Shown: positions 21,224-33,491 of the stretch, one piece after another
Layout: every line of letters begins with the position of its first letter
Position numbering within the stretch: the first letter of the stretch is position 1
Source: Botryosphaeria dothidea
Taxonomy: Eukaryota > Ascomycota > Dothideomycetes > Botryosphaeriales > Botryosphaeriaceae
Reading direction: 5' to 3'
Length of the DNA: 64,000 nt
Assembly: GCA_011503125.2 (NCBI GenBank)
Contig: WWBZ02000040.1
Location: forward strand, 3,720,001-3,784,000
Made by a program: the position numbers and the translations under genes
The notes under the pieces: generated by a model
Database searches by the model: none
The model's input: only the letters and a program-made list of their open reading frames with translations
Told to the model about the DNA's origin: nothing

Positions 21224-23853
21224 GGTGGAGTGTCGAGGGCGGGAGGAGGAGAGGTGATGGAGCTGGCGGGGCAGAGGCGCGGTCGGCGTGGTCGAGGGCG
21301 GAGACAGGCGGGCGTCGTGGACTTGGCCGGCGGGGCAGCGAGGTATATGAGCGATCAGGGAGCTCTTCGCAGCGCTGCCGGCTGGGATTGAAGGTTGTCG
21401 GGGTCTGCGAGGTGGTACAGGCGCACAGTGGAATCTGCGCGCTGTGCCTCTCGAGAAATTCATGCTGCAGATGTTTAGTGGCTGCCGCCGCCGCAGGGAT
21501 GCCAGCGGGAGTGGGGCGCCCTGCACGGACGCCGTTCTGGCGATCCAAGTCGGTGTCGCCCAGCCCCAGCGCCCGCGAGAACTGCCCCGGACGCAGCTGC
21601 TGTGCATGGCTGCAGCCCGTACGCCTCTGGCCAGCGCCTTCTCTCCTGGTCCGCAGAGACACTGCGCTCCGGGCAGCAGAGCCCGCACGCGCGGCCGGGC
21701 ATGCGCAGCCGCTCGAGCAGGTGGACCGGACGCCGACGTGATTCGCCCCCGCCTGTGCGCGGCCGCTCGCCGGAGCCCTTCCGCCCGCGGCGTCGGCCAG
21801 GCCCTGCGAAATTAGGAGACAGAGTGAGGCTGGCCGCTGTCCGATCACTCCAAGGGCGGCCATCTGGCGGCCATCGGCCCCACTAACGGCTCCAGATGGG
21901 CTGATTCTCCAGCGCGCCTCGGCCGGTCCGACACCCTACAGCCTCTCTCCTATCGCGCTCGGATGCTTGCGGCGTGCTATATTCAGCCCATTCTTCACCT
22001 ATGTAGCTAGCTGTAGCGCTACAACACCTCCCCTCAGATGCACTGACACCTGCCGCCCTGAACCGCGCTACTTGGCGTCCTCCGCCTCCGTCTTGTCCAA
22101 TGCCAGTGCCAGTCATCTACCCCGACTCCTAAAATCGCAACACCCTCATGACGCCGCACTGCACGATTTGGAAGCGAAATCTCGCATACAGTACCCAGCC
22201 CATTGCACTGGCGTCCACCATCGCAGGGGCCCGTTCATCGCGCGCCCTGCTTCTACCCCAGCCTTCCATGGCCGGCACGCTAAGCATGGCCAGACTCCAA
22301 CTCCCTGTCTCCCTGTCAAGCGCATTCCAGAACGCATAGTATATGCGCTCGTCGACCCCATGGCCTGATTGCTGAGAAACCTTCCGCCCGGAGAGAGAGA
22401 GACCTTTGCGTGCCGCATCTGGGCCAGTGGCGACACCCTTTTCAAGAACGCGGGGCAGGCCTTTTGTGTTCGAAGATCCTTCGTGTGGGCGGAGCCTATC
22501 CATCCTCCCTCCATTTTTTGCTTCGCCCATCTTCACCATTGTTGTCCCAAAAGGCGAAGCCGACCACTTCCGGCGGGCAATACCCAGCCGGAGTCATCCG
22601 CTCCGGCTCCAGTGGCTTCTTTGCTCGCGATGGCCGTCAGGGTATGCATTCGTCGTGGCACGGACAGAGCCAGCCCCACAGCGTGTCCGGGCCGAAACAG
22701 GTGCTGGGCAGGTCGGTAAGCCGGGGACACCAGGCCCTGAATCATGTCTCGGTACGGCATGCTTTGTTGATCATCTGCGAACCTGATACGTCCCTTGACA
22801 GAGTTTGAGCAGGACGGGAGAGACGGCGTGGTGGTTCCTGGTCCCTGAGTCGTGTAGTGCGCAGGACCGTCGTTTGAGGAAGCGATTGTCGCGAGCATCT
22901 CCGCAAGAGTCGCGCCCTGGGACGTCCCGGCTGCGCCGAAGCCAAGGCGGCTCGGTCCGTGACGTCCTGCTGCAGAGCTCTCAAACGCCTTTGCGGGGCA
23001 AAACCCTCAAGATGGCCCCGTTGCGGTGGCAAAAATTCTCCGTGTGATCTGCGGTACGACCTATGAGGACCAGACCACCCTGTGTGAATTTATCGATTAT
23101 GACTTGACTCGCGCGAAGCTTCGGCCACAGCCCAGCTCAACGTACCTCTGCTCCACAAAATGAGACAATATTGAGTTTTGATGTATAGCAATAAGGGGCC
23201 AGGGCAGGTTGAAGTGATCACCTGGACGTAGAGGTCAGATTGATAACATTGACTTCCTGATAAGTGCTTTAACCCTTGATAAGCGAGGACGAATTGTCCG
23301 TGCTATTGCTAAAGCTACTAGACTGGTCCTGGTCTTTCGCGTGGCTGTAGTAATTGGTCAGAATAGATAGTGAGAGCGTCATTCTCAGGGGTGTGACAGC
23401 GGCAATTCATGGAGAGACGAAATGATGTCTGGACCAAGTCTTCCAGAGAACCAATCATATTCAATTCCGGGCAAGTCTTTCTACCACCCTGGGCAAAGTG
23501 ATTCTGCAATAATTTGAATGGCGGCCGGTCTTCATACTCCTAAACCAGTAAACTATTCCAGACATCGAGCTCCTTTCGCTGCTGAGCATCGTCTTGGGCT
23601 GCTGAACTCCTCGTCGTCGTTGTCTACTCTAATATTTAGCTCCTTTTTTTGTTCTGTTTTTCGAAGGTCCCAGCGCAGTGTTTTGCTCCGTTTGCGCTCG
23701 TACTAGTTGCTGAGACCAATAGAACAGCTGCGGCTGTCATCCGCGTCGGTGCAGCACCGAATCAAATAGATCTCCGAGTAACCAGACCAGAACCGAATCC
23801 AACTCATGTTCCACGATGATCCGTTCCGCAATGACGGGTGGCTTTGGCCAGAT
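21224..23853. other. 2.6-kb upstream region of pyrG
   Basis: Between the pyrG start (-) and the 3' end of a small Myb-like gene (-). The left half is GC-rich with many overlapping open frames on both strands, none domain-like. The right half is less GC-rich. No gene or RNA is supported. Confidence 0.45.
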
Positions 23854-24534
23854 TCAGACTTCCTCGATGTCTGACTCTGTGCGAAAAAAGAGCATGTTAG
23901 CAAGCAAGCCAATATGAGATGGCTATCACATCGAAACTCACCCTCCTCAGCTCCGTCATCCTCAATCACATCATGCTCCTCCTCGGTCCTCTCCCTCTTC
24001 ACCCTCACCGCGCCATCATCATCATCATCATCATCATCCCCAACAACTGCGCTGCGCGCGGCCGGCTTAGCCTGCGTAGTCGCCTTGCCTTTGCCCTTCT
24101 TCCTCGACGGACTATCAACAGAAGGCTTGACATCCTCCTCATCATCCTCAAGGAATCCGCCGACCGCCATTTCGGCAGCATTACGCTTCTTGCTTGCAGC
24201 GCTGCGCGGCGTTTTCTTCGGTGTGTTGGGAGCGCTGTTGCCGTTGGAAGAAGCAGCAGCACCGCCAGGAACACGGGCGTCGAGCTTGCGCCGGATGGCG
24301 CGCATGGCGTTGCTCGCGGAGCCGGGGTGCGACATGCCAGCGAGGCGCGCCATGGCGCTGTAGTCGATCTGCGTCGCAGCGAGTTTATTTAGCGCAGAAC
24401 CAATTAATAAAATATAGTGACACGAGACTCCTCGCTGGTGAGGCAGAGCAAGGTGAACCGACCTCGGGAGGCGTCTTCATCGCCTGGAAGGCGCACGCCA
24501 TGAGCTGCACTTCGCGCTCCGAAAAGCCGCTCAT
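23854..24534 (-). CDS. Small Myb-like domain protein with acidic tail
   Basis: Exons 24534-24463, 24368-23942 and 23876-23854 join in frame to 173 residues. The first 50 residues (F-S-E-R-E-V-Q-L-M, I-D-Y-S-A-M-A, S-A-S-N-A-M-R-A-I-R-R-K-L) resemble the Myb-like helix-turn-helix found in many small fungal proteins: an acidic start, a middle helix with Tyr, and a basic third helix. A Lys/Arg/Ser-rich linker with T-P-K-K-T-P and S-R-K-K-G-K-G-K follows. Near the end there is a run of about eight Asp encoded by an ATC/GAT repeat at about 24013-24038. The protein ends acidic (E-S-D-I-E-E-V). Nuclear location and DNA or chromatin binding are inferred; the function is not known. Confidence 0.75.
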
Positions 24535-25555
24535 GATGATGATCGGTGTCACAGCGTGTCGATGGGGCAACGGAAGAATGTTGCGGCTGGTGCTGGTGGT
24601 GCGGATGCCTGAGTCGCGGGCTTTGTAGCGGCGGTGTGTGTTGGGAGCTGCAGCCTATGTTGATTGACGTGTTGTGGTTGAGGAAGGTTGTGGAGTTGTG
24701 GAGCAGGAGGAAGTTATACCCGCTACTCTTCCCCAGAAAATACGTGAAGTGGTGGGCCTTGGTCCGTGTAACTAGATAAGTTTCAGAGCATCGACCCCGC
24801 ATGGCGAGGAATTGTGATTGTGTTGTCAACTGGCGTCACTCGTGCACCGATCCAGCGAAGACGCTACTTTCCTACCATACTTCCGTATCTTTCTACAGAT
24901 CAACCAGACCTCGAAAACGCCTGTGAAGGGCACACGTGCACTGCACCATGCCAGCCCATGCATACGCATCCATCCGTGCAATATTTATTTCAACACTTCT
25001 GCGTCTGCTGGGTATAACATAAACCACGCGGGGGCAAGCTCCGAGTACGCTTTCCTAAATCATGAGCCCATCGTCTTCAGTCACTAGACATGTTAAACTT
25101 AATCTTGAATATCGTTGAGAGCATTTGCAGCAACTAGAAGGTTTTCGCATCCTCATCTACCTAAAATATTCATCACCACTTCGTAGTTACGTATGTATAC
25201 TTTCATCATCGACTTTTTTCCTTCATAACCTAATCTCCAAATGCGAGGATAGACCGTCTCCCATAACATCATCGCCCTCAGAGGAAGATTAAGAGAGACG
25301 TTGGTGAACCAGGTTAGGAACGAAAGTAGAGGAAAACAAAAAAAAGTAGGAAAAGAAAAAAGGCTTGGGGGTATGTAGAAAACAACAGACATGAAGACAA
25401 AAACAGCAGGCAAACCAGGCGACGAACATGAGAGTTCCTTTGGCAACTCCGGATCCATCCCTATGCTCTTTAGCCATGACAGCAACCACTTTCCCCGCTT
25501 TCCCATGCTCCATCTTTTCTCCCTCTTCCGTAACTCCCATGGTACGCTGCCCATT
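24535..25555. other. Spacer upstream of the Myb-like gene
   Basis: A 1-kb spacer between the Myb-like start (-) and the stop of the Hsp70-like gene (-). It presumably holds the promoter of the first and the 3' UTR of the second. No gene seen. Confidence 0.45.
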
Positions 25556-27989
25556 TTACCTGAACTTGGCAGTGCACCTACCCATAACCTCACCCTGGCA
25601 AACCAACTCAGCGTTGAACTCACTGCCATCAAGAGTGAGGTAGATGTCGAAGTACACGCGGTAGAACGTTCCCTGAGGCGTATCCATCCGCTCGAAATCC
25701 TTCTCGAGATTCTTCCGCGATAAATCGGAGGTGAGCGTGACGACCTCTTTAATGCCTGTTTAAGAAATTGTCAGTCGAAGATGCTTACCAAGAGCTGAGA
25801 GAAAAGAATTGGAAAAGCAATGAAAATTGAGCCGTTGACTTACGGGGATCTTTTGTGTACTCTGGGCAGACATCGTCGTCACAAGCGTACAAGATGTCCT
25901 CGTACATCAAAGTCGCGCCTGGCGCCACCTGCCGGAAAAAGGAGACCTTGACAGGCTCACCAATCTTCACGCGCTGACCCTTCTGAACGAAAATCTGCCG
26001 TGTGAACTTGCAGCGGTCCTTTCCATCAAGCGAAGGAACACGGTACTGCTCCGGGTGGTGACCCTCCTTGAAGGGCTGGAGTGTTGCCATGAGGTAGTGT
26101 CTTCTAGCGACACGGTGGGTGATGATACGCTCAGTGATGCCAGCAGTAACGGCGCCCTTGACGATTGCAGCGACAGAGTCCATTGGGCGGACGACCTTGG
26201 ACTGAAATTGCGGGGGAACGTGAAGCTTGATTTGCTGGAACAGGTATTCGGACGCGCCGAATCCACCAACAACTAGGACGTTCTGCAGAATTATCAGCAA
26301 CTGTTGGACCAAGAATGGGCGTGATGAAATGTATGTACCTGAAGATTCCTGTTCTGTGCCTGAATCGCAATGATTTGATTCCGAACAAGCTCCAGGATCC
26401 GATTCACGACAGGCTCAAAGCACTGCAGAATTTCCTCGTTCGTGAAGGTCATGTAGCCCTCCTCAATACCAGCCTCGGGGAACTCAGCCTCGATGCCAAC
26501 GTCGACAGCCCATTTCTGACCGTTGTTCCGGAAATCAGCCTTGATTCTGTTCTCGAAGTCCATGATGCACTTGGCATACACCTTCCCGGCAGTCTTCGAC
26601 CCGTCTGGGAGCTTCATCTTCCTAATCTTGGCGCGCAAAATGTTGCTGAAGTTGCGGTTCAGCGCTGTAGAGCCGCAAGAATCACCGGATCCGGCTGTGC
26701 ACTCGGCAACAGAGAATGGCTGCTCTTCCTCAACCTCATAAGCGATCAGATCGACCGTTCCACCACCGCAGTCTACAATCAAAACCGCATCATGGACCTT
26801 GAGATTCAAGAGACCAGTCTTGGAGCAAAACATGGCAGCGGCTTCAGGCTCGGTCACGAGTGTCAACCTGTTGTCGTTCTCGTCCCGCAGGAAACCAGCC
26901 TGAATGGCTGCCGCCCTGGTTGCAGCCTTGCCTGCATCGTTCCAAATGGCGGGGACAGTGAGGTAGTATCGAATGTTCCGCTCCTCACGGTTGAATACCT
27001 CACCGAGAGTCTTCTGCAACTGGTTGCGCATTGCCTGGCGCAGGTGGAAGAGGTAGTCGGCTGCGACATCGATCTCGGACTTCCCCGGCGGAAGCGGCGG
27101 CAGGTTGATCGGGTCGATGTAGGTATTGCCAGAGAGCATCAGCTGAAGCTTGAACCACTCCACCTTTTGGACACCAGGCTTGGGATAGCCGGTGGGGGCC
27201 AAAGCGTCGGCAATGTCTGGCCCCCACCCTACGACCTTCTGATACTGATCGTAGTACAGGACAGTGGGGATCTAGATGGCGGTCAGCAGCGCGCAAATTG
27301 CACACGATGTGGGCGAATTCACCTTTTGCTTGGTTTGGTTTCCCGCGCCGGGCCACTCCGTAATGATGTCTTCCTTCGCCTCGGTGTTGGTAGCGAAAGC
27401 GAAAGCGACGCCTGAGAAAGTGGTTCCCTGCAAGTGCGCTGCGTCAACGAGGACAGTCGCGCGGCCGGCGTGGTGTGTGCAAACTTACGAAATCGATGCC
27501 GACGATCAACTGAGCCTTGCTCCGTCCCGCGCCCTCAACCTCTACGGCCTGAGGCCTCGAGTATGCCTGCGGGCCTGCGGGCGGCGGGTTGCCATAGCCA
27601 CCGTAGCTTGGCTGTTGCGCTTGTGGGGGATAGCCGGGCGGGCCGGCGGGGGGCGGCTGGCCGTACATCTGGCCTTGAGGCGGGTAGTGGCCTTGGGCAG
27701 TGTTAATCGGAGGTGGAGGCATTGGACTCGAGGTGCGCGGCGGGTGGGTGCCGGCAGCAAGGTGCTGCTGGCCAGGCGGGGCATAGGTGTACGAGGGCGG
27801 GCGGCCCAGCGGGTTGTTGGGATTCATGGGGAGCGAGGTGTTGGACGAACTGGCGTTGGAGGGCGGGGATAGCGAACTGGTGCTGCCCGGGGGCGGGGTC
27901 GTCGTGGTGTTTTGGGCCGCAACGTTGTTGGAAGATCGCCGTCTCGAGCCGCTTACGAGGTTCTTGAAGCGAGCGTTCATGGACGACAT
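25556..27989 (-). CDS. Hsp70-family (HSPA12-like) ATPase with Pro-rich N-terminus
   Basis: Five exons (27989-27489, 27427-27323, 27271-26339, 26282-25844, 25755-25556) join in frame to 725 residues. The first 160 residues are low-complexity, rich in Pro, Gly, Ser, Gln and Tyr. The actin-like ATPase fold follows: phosphate 1 motif G-I-D-F-G-T-T-F-S-G-V-A (split by intron 1), phosphate 2 motif V-D-C-G-G-G-T-V-D-L, and adenosine motif V-L-V-V-G-G-F-G-A-S. The typical Hsp70 substrate-binding domain and EEVD end are absent; the C-terminal 250 residues are of the HSPA12-like kind common as expanded families in filamentous fungi. It is therefore an Hsp70-related ATPase, not a canonical chaperone. 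The client or role is unknown. Confidence 0.9.
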
Positions 27990-29110
27990 GAAGGAGGAGG
28001 AGGGGAGTCGGGCAAGGAGGGAAGGTGGGCGAGAGGGAAAGAAAAGTGAGCGAGGGGCGGGCGCTGGGGCGGGCGTAAGCTGGCAGGCAGGCAGAGGTGG
28101 TGCTGGCTGCTGGCTGCTTCTGCTGCTGCTGCGGCTGAGTGATGTGCACAGTTAGCGGAAGTCAGCCTTGGGACATGGGTTCGCCGGCGGCAATACGGGA
28201 CTGACTTGCGAGGGCGCGGCCAAGAGCGGGCCGGGTGGCACGCTGCGATGCTTTGTCTGAAGGGCTGGGGACGCAAGAAAGCGGCGTCTGCAGTGGCAGG
28301 CGGGCGGCAGGACGGCAGGACAGCAAGGACAGCAAGGACAGCAGCGAAGAGGACGGTGGTGCAGAGGAACGGGGCGAGGCTGTCCTCTTTGAATCCTCTG
28401 CGCGAAGGTGAGCGATGCGGCGGTGTCAGCGCGCTGAGCCACGGCTCGCGCACGCTCGACAAAGGCCCGCCGGCGGTGATCGCTCTCACATGCTTGGCGC
28501 CGTTGGACAGCGCTGCCCCAAGGACCCAGAGCGTCAATTGCTATTAGAGTTGGGCTCTACGCGCTGGGCCTACGCGCTGGGCCTGCGCGCTGCACGCCCG
28601 TCCGCTGCTCTCTACTGTACAGCAGCCGTGCAAATGCTCTTCGTCCATTGTGACCGCCTGCGTTTGCTGGGCTGCCGCGCTGGCGTCCAAGCGGCCAACA
28701 GGTGGGGCAGTCGACACAGACAGTGCTGTGGACGTGCCGCAGCACGCGCCGTCCGCCGTCCCTCTTGTCGCTGCCGTTGGCTGTCTCCGTCATCACCGCA
28801 ACACTCTCCGGTCTTCATCACGTCCATATACCGCCCATCGTGCGTCCTCCGTCGCCCGTCACCCGTCGCCCGTCGCCCTCGACTCTGCAGATGCCGCAAA
28901 AGTCTGCGCGTTGTGACAAATCAATTCGTGTCTAATTCGTAAATCGCTTTGTCTCGTGCTGCCTGACCGCAGCATCCCTGCCGCAAGCCACCAACACCAG
29001 GAACCCATACGCCCCCGTACGCCATACCAATTGCACTGCCATGGGTATACCCATCACTTCCGTCCATCCAGATGTAACGCCAAATGCCAATCTCAGCTTC
29101 TCCGACAACC
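27990..29110. other. Upstream region of the Hsp70-like gene
   Basis: A 1.1-kb spacer between the Hsp70-like start (-) and the WD-repeat gene stop (-). It contains an imperfect GGACAGCAA repeat around 28306-28345. No gene is supported. Confidence 0.45.
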
Positions 29111-30802
29111 TTAGAAGCACTCCGAATCTCGCAACGGGTCCATCAGGTGCTTTTTCCCATGGAAAGTGTCCTCCAGCACTGTGCTCTCTCCTGAATGCTC
29201 ATAGTCGTCGTAAGTCGTCGAATCCTCCAATGCAGGTATAGGAGTGCGCCCTGTCAAAATGTTGTACAAAGAGTCTTCACTCTCCTCTGCACTGCCGGGG
29301 GTTCCGGGTCGGCCGCCCGTACGGTCGAACTTGAGAATCGTTTCCTTGCCATCCGGCCACACCGTCAGGAACCCATGAAGATCGCCGAAGATCAGGGACG
29401 GACGTCTCTCTGCGTTGTCATGCAGCCAGCGGGCCTCCAGTTTTCCCCCGGATTTGGTGAACGGCATCTCCACAATTCTTGCGCCTTGCTTCTCCGCATC
29501 CCACAGGTACATGACCTTGTCATCCTGCGTGCACTGAATGAGAAGCAAGTTCGGAATGCTGGGGTGCCATTGGAGGCTCTTGGCAGGCGCGTGCTGAATG
29601 AGGACCGTCCGCGCTGCGAGCCTCGTCAAGTCCCACAGCCACACGCACGTCGGCATGGAGTCATCCCGCGTGGCTACAAGGTCCCCGCCAGCATTGAAGG
29701 TGACTGTAGAAATGCCCGTCTTCGCAATCACTTCTGAGGCAGCAACCGGTGCTACAGGCGGCGAAACTGGCTGTGGTACCAATGTGTATTCGCGCACCTT
29801 AGAGGCTTGCTCCTGCCAAACTTCGCCTGCTGCAAGTTGCACAACCGACGTGTGATCCAGAAATACGGTGGGGGAGAACTAGCGATATGGTTAATTAGCT
29901 GGACGACTTAGTAGCGGTGTGCAACTTACTGTGCGCGTGCTCAGCAGTGTCACCCTCTGATTGTATCCGCCTACTGCAAGATAATCTCCTCGTGGGCCCC
30001 ATTCAATGCTCTTGACTCCCAATCCCCGGATCCCTCCCTCGTCATCACCGCAGTATGTCCTGTACAATTGGCCATCCGCTGTATACACATACAGCCTAAG
30101 CCCTGTACTCGCAGCATCCCAAACAACCAGCCACCGTCCGTCCGGACTCCATTTTATGCCCTGTGCATCGCTGCTCGGGAGCGTAATTGTCTTCAACAAG
30201 AAGTATGTGCCAGGTGCATGCAGCGTCAGGATATCCTGCGGTCCAGGCCTGGATAGGAGGGCGAAGATGCCGGAGCGCGGCTGGTATCCGAGTCCTCTCG
30301 AGTCCTTGTAGTATTTCGGGTCTCTGATCTCGACGCTGCGTCCCGACCTCAGACACCAGACGGTCAATCGCGCGCCGAAATCAGAGAAAACTAGGACCTC
30401 GCCCAAAGAGTGTCCAAATTCCGCGGTTGAGATCTTGCCCATTCCACCGCTGCCATTATCGATTACAGCTTTCCAGCGGTTGTCGGCGAGGTCCCAGACA
30501 CGGACGGAGCTTTCGTCAGCAAGGAGGATGCGCAGATTCTGACGATCGTCGGCCGGCGACCATCTAATCACGGCAGGATTCTTGGCGGTGTATTCGGTGG
30601 ACAAAGGTATGCTGCGGACGAGGGAAAGCGACGAAGCTGCGCGGATTTTCAGGCGATTGCCGGCCAGCGCCGCCACGAAAGCGCCATCGGGTGACGCGAC
30701 CGGAAACGAAGAGGCTAGAATGCGATCAGCGCTGTTCTTTCAAAGAGGTGGCGGTAGCTCAAATGTACCTTTGACTTGCTGAGATACTTGCGGCGGGTCC
30801 AT
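29111..30802 (-). CDS. wrap73: WD-repeat protein of the WRAP73 (WDR8) family
   Basis: A beta-propeller scaffold; animal and fission-yeast relatives act at centrosomes or spindle poles. Exons 30802-30769, 30714-29930 and 29878-29111 join in frame to 528 residues. Exon 1 encodes only M-D-P-P-Q-V-S-Q-Q-V-K. Then come propeller blades with F-P-V-A-S-P-D-G, V-I-R-W-S-P, V-R-V-W-D-L, G-I-K-W-S-P-D-G-R-W-L-V-V-W-D, S-I-E-W-G-P-R-G-D-Y-L-A-V-G-G-Y, V-W-L-W-D-L and L-Q-W-H-P. The K-S-I-E-W-G-P and L-D-H-T-S-V motifs are characteristic of this family. Length matches relatives. Role at the spindle pole here is inferred from the family. Confidence 0.88.
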
Positions 30803-33263
30803 TGTTTGGTGGTTAGCTTGCGAGTGTTTACAGTTCTCCGTTGTTGGGCCGATGGCGCGGCCCTGATCGCATGCGAAAGAAAAACTCGTTGCCGCTTCAC
30901 AACCCCGCAACCCCACCAACCCGTCGCATCCCAACCTCCGACGATCAACGCAGTTCTTTTCTGTGTGAGATTTCTTCTCCAGCCAAGTGCCAAAGTCATT
31001 TCCTCAAATTGTTCCTGCCCTAGTCAGCAGCAATGATGCGGTTTGAGGACCTTTGAGAGACTCGAGCGACGGCAGAATAGTCACATACACGCTGCAAGGG
31101 GAGGGCGGCTTGTAAAAATGTAGGACATCTCGGGTTGGATTGGCTGGCTAGGCCTGATTGGAAAGCTGAGAGCATGCCTTTATCAGCTTGATAGCCAGCC
31201 GAGATAGCATATTAGATTGAAGACACCTTCACCACCACCATTCGTCCAGACGTGACTGTTATCAGCTTTCGTAGACAGTTTCTTTGGGTAAAATGCCTGC
31301 ACTACTGGATATAGAAATTTTTAATTGAATGACATTAAAAGTAGTATTTACTAAAGGTTCTCGATTTGGTATTGTTAAGGACGCAGACGACTGTCACGAC
31401 TCCCAGACGAACCCCAGAGTGGCCTAGGGCTTCGCGAACACTTGCTGACATGTGTTTCCATGTGCACAGACTCTTTGTACTGGCTTTTCTCATGCAAACT
31501 GGACAGCCTCTTGCAAGTCAAACTCACTTTCAAGCTAAAAGCCGTTACACGACTTCGAGAATACAACTCAGATAACCTCGCATTAGCGCATTGGAACACG
31601 ATCTTACGTACACGGACCCCTCGCATTAGCTCTTCTTACGCAAGCCGTACAGACGCTTAAGGATTGAATTCACTTTTATGCTTAAAGTTGCTGCAGTACT
31701 GATCTCGTAGGGGACATCATGTCAGAGCCCATTTCGCACTCTGAGAACAAGCTTAACACCAGACTCCAACGCCAAGATTACCACCTACACGAACAGGCTT
31801 TAGGTCGTGGAGCACTGCGACTAGCTATACCTATCGTCTTAGGCGCCCGGGAAATGAATACCTGAGTAGCGGCTGCCGTGGCAGTCAACACCTTATTGCT
31901 AATCAGAATACTGAAGAGGACAAAGACCACCTCCGCGCACCGCATTACTCAACCAAGGTGAAATAAGAGCAATAGAGCATTGCTTTTCTGCAAAAATGTA
32001 ACACGCCGTAAGGTCCGCCATCATCTGAATGATTCTGGCGCTGGAACACAGCAAGTTATTGCCGCACGTAAGCTTCGCGCCCTCCGCCGGCGGCAACACA
32101 TTGCCTTTCTTGCATGATAGTTGCAGCGGGCTCCGTCCACCCATGGAATCTAATCTTCCCCACTTCTGGAAGCGGCTGGTTCTCCCTAGGAACAGTGACA
32201 AGGTTCAGTGCTGGGGCTTCAAGCAGACAAAGAGGAAATAGGAAGTAAATAGGAAGCCAACGGGCGGATGTTTGAAAAAACTAAGAGTACAAAAAGTCAG
32301 ATTATAACTACACTAGGGAGTCAACGGCTCATTTCAAGAGTTTTCTCACCATGAACATGCAATATTCTCATCCGAACAAACGGTTCAACCCCAGATAAAC
32401 TCTAGTATTACAGGCCATCGCCACTAGCCATTAGCTACCTCCCCATCTGTAATTGCACGTGCGGACTTGAGAATCACATCACCCTTCTAAACATCTGCAT
32501 CCATGTATATATGCTTTGAGTCCTCCTGTATGATTGCCCTAGCCTTTCAAAAAGAACCCCATGGGCTGACGACACGCAGATCGCCCTGGCACCGGAGACG
32601 ACTCTCCTGGTGAATCAGCATAACCACCGCCATGGTATTCTGAGAAGGTGTCCAGTCTCGTATAAAGGCGCTGGTCCACGTGAAAGTCGTCTAGATATTG
32701 TTGCGGAGGATATTTGAGATGGCGGAATGAAGCACGCACACGGAGTCGAAGTCCATGTGTACAGCAAAATGCTTAAAAGAGCTGGTGATGGATATATATT
32801 GATAGATTACTCAATTTTGCATGTACATTGATCTGCTTTGCAACTGGGTTGAAAACTGTCTCCGGCTTGCAAGCAGAAGTGATGCGTGGACAAAGGGCAT
32901 GATTTACCACCTCTGGCAGGCGATGTACCACCACCAACATATGCTATTCTCCATGACATTCAGACTCTCGCAGTACAGCCCTCATGGTGTGAATGGAGAC
33001 AGGTGGCTGTTCTGGTGTTGAGGAAGTAATGAGGATAGTACCCGTAGTCAGGTCGTTTTCTATTGCAAGCAACAGCAAGTGGGAAGAAAGCCCATCGCCC
33101 CAACGACTGGCCGGGCCTTCAGTACGGAAATACTGTTGGTTTCTTATGTACTGAATGTCTCTCCAGTCCTTCATGGATGTAAAACGGGTTGGTTGGGACG
33201 TGGAGACTGCCTCCGTGGTATGCTCAAGGTTCAGAAATCCACATTACAAGTTGATCCATTGAA

Positions 33264-33286
33264 CCCCCCCCCCCCCCAAAAAAAAA
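33264..33286. repeat. C14-A9 homopolymer tract
   Basis: A run of 14 C followed directly by 9 A. A second tract of the same polarity lies 200 bp to the right. Confidence 0.9.
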
Positions 33287-33393
33287 GTTCGAAGTAACTA
33301 TGTGATAGGAAAGGGCTAAGAGCCCTGTAGTTTACGAATTTGCTTTGCATGTTGATGTTCAAGCCGCACGTCATCAAACAACTAGTCACAGGA

Positions 33394-33425
33394 ATCCCCT
33401 GCTTGACATGTCAAGCAAAGGGGAT
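33394..33425. repeat. Palindrome with 18-bp perfect core
   Basis: The core at 33400-33417, TGCTTGACATGTCAAGCA, is a perfect palindrome. It is extended by ATCCCC on the left and GGGGAT on the right, with two unpaired A at 33418-33419. It could form a hairpin or cruciform or bind a dimeric protein. It is not next to a coding gene. Confidence 0.85.
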
Positions 33426-33465
33426 GTTTATCACAGAGCAACGAATGCTTATCGTGCTGATACTT

Positions 33466-33491
33466 CCCCCCCCCCACCAAAAAAAAAAAAA
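33466..33491. repeat. C-run/A-run tract
   Basis: Ten C, then ACC, then about 13 A. Similar in order and orientation to the tract at 33264-33286. Confidence 0.85.
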
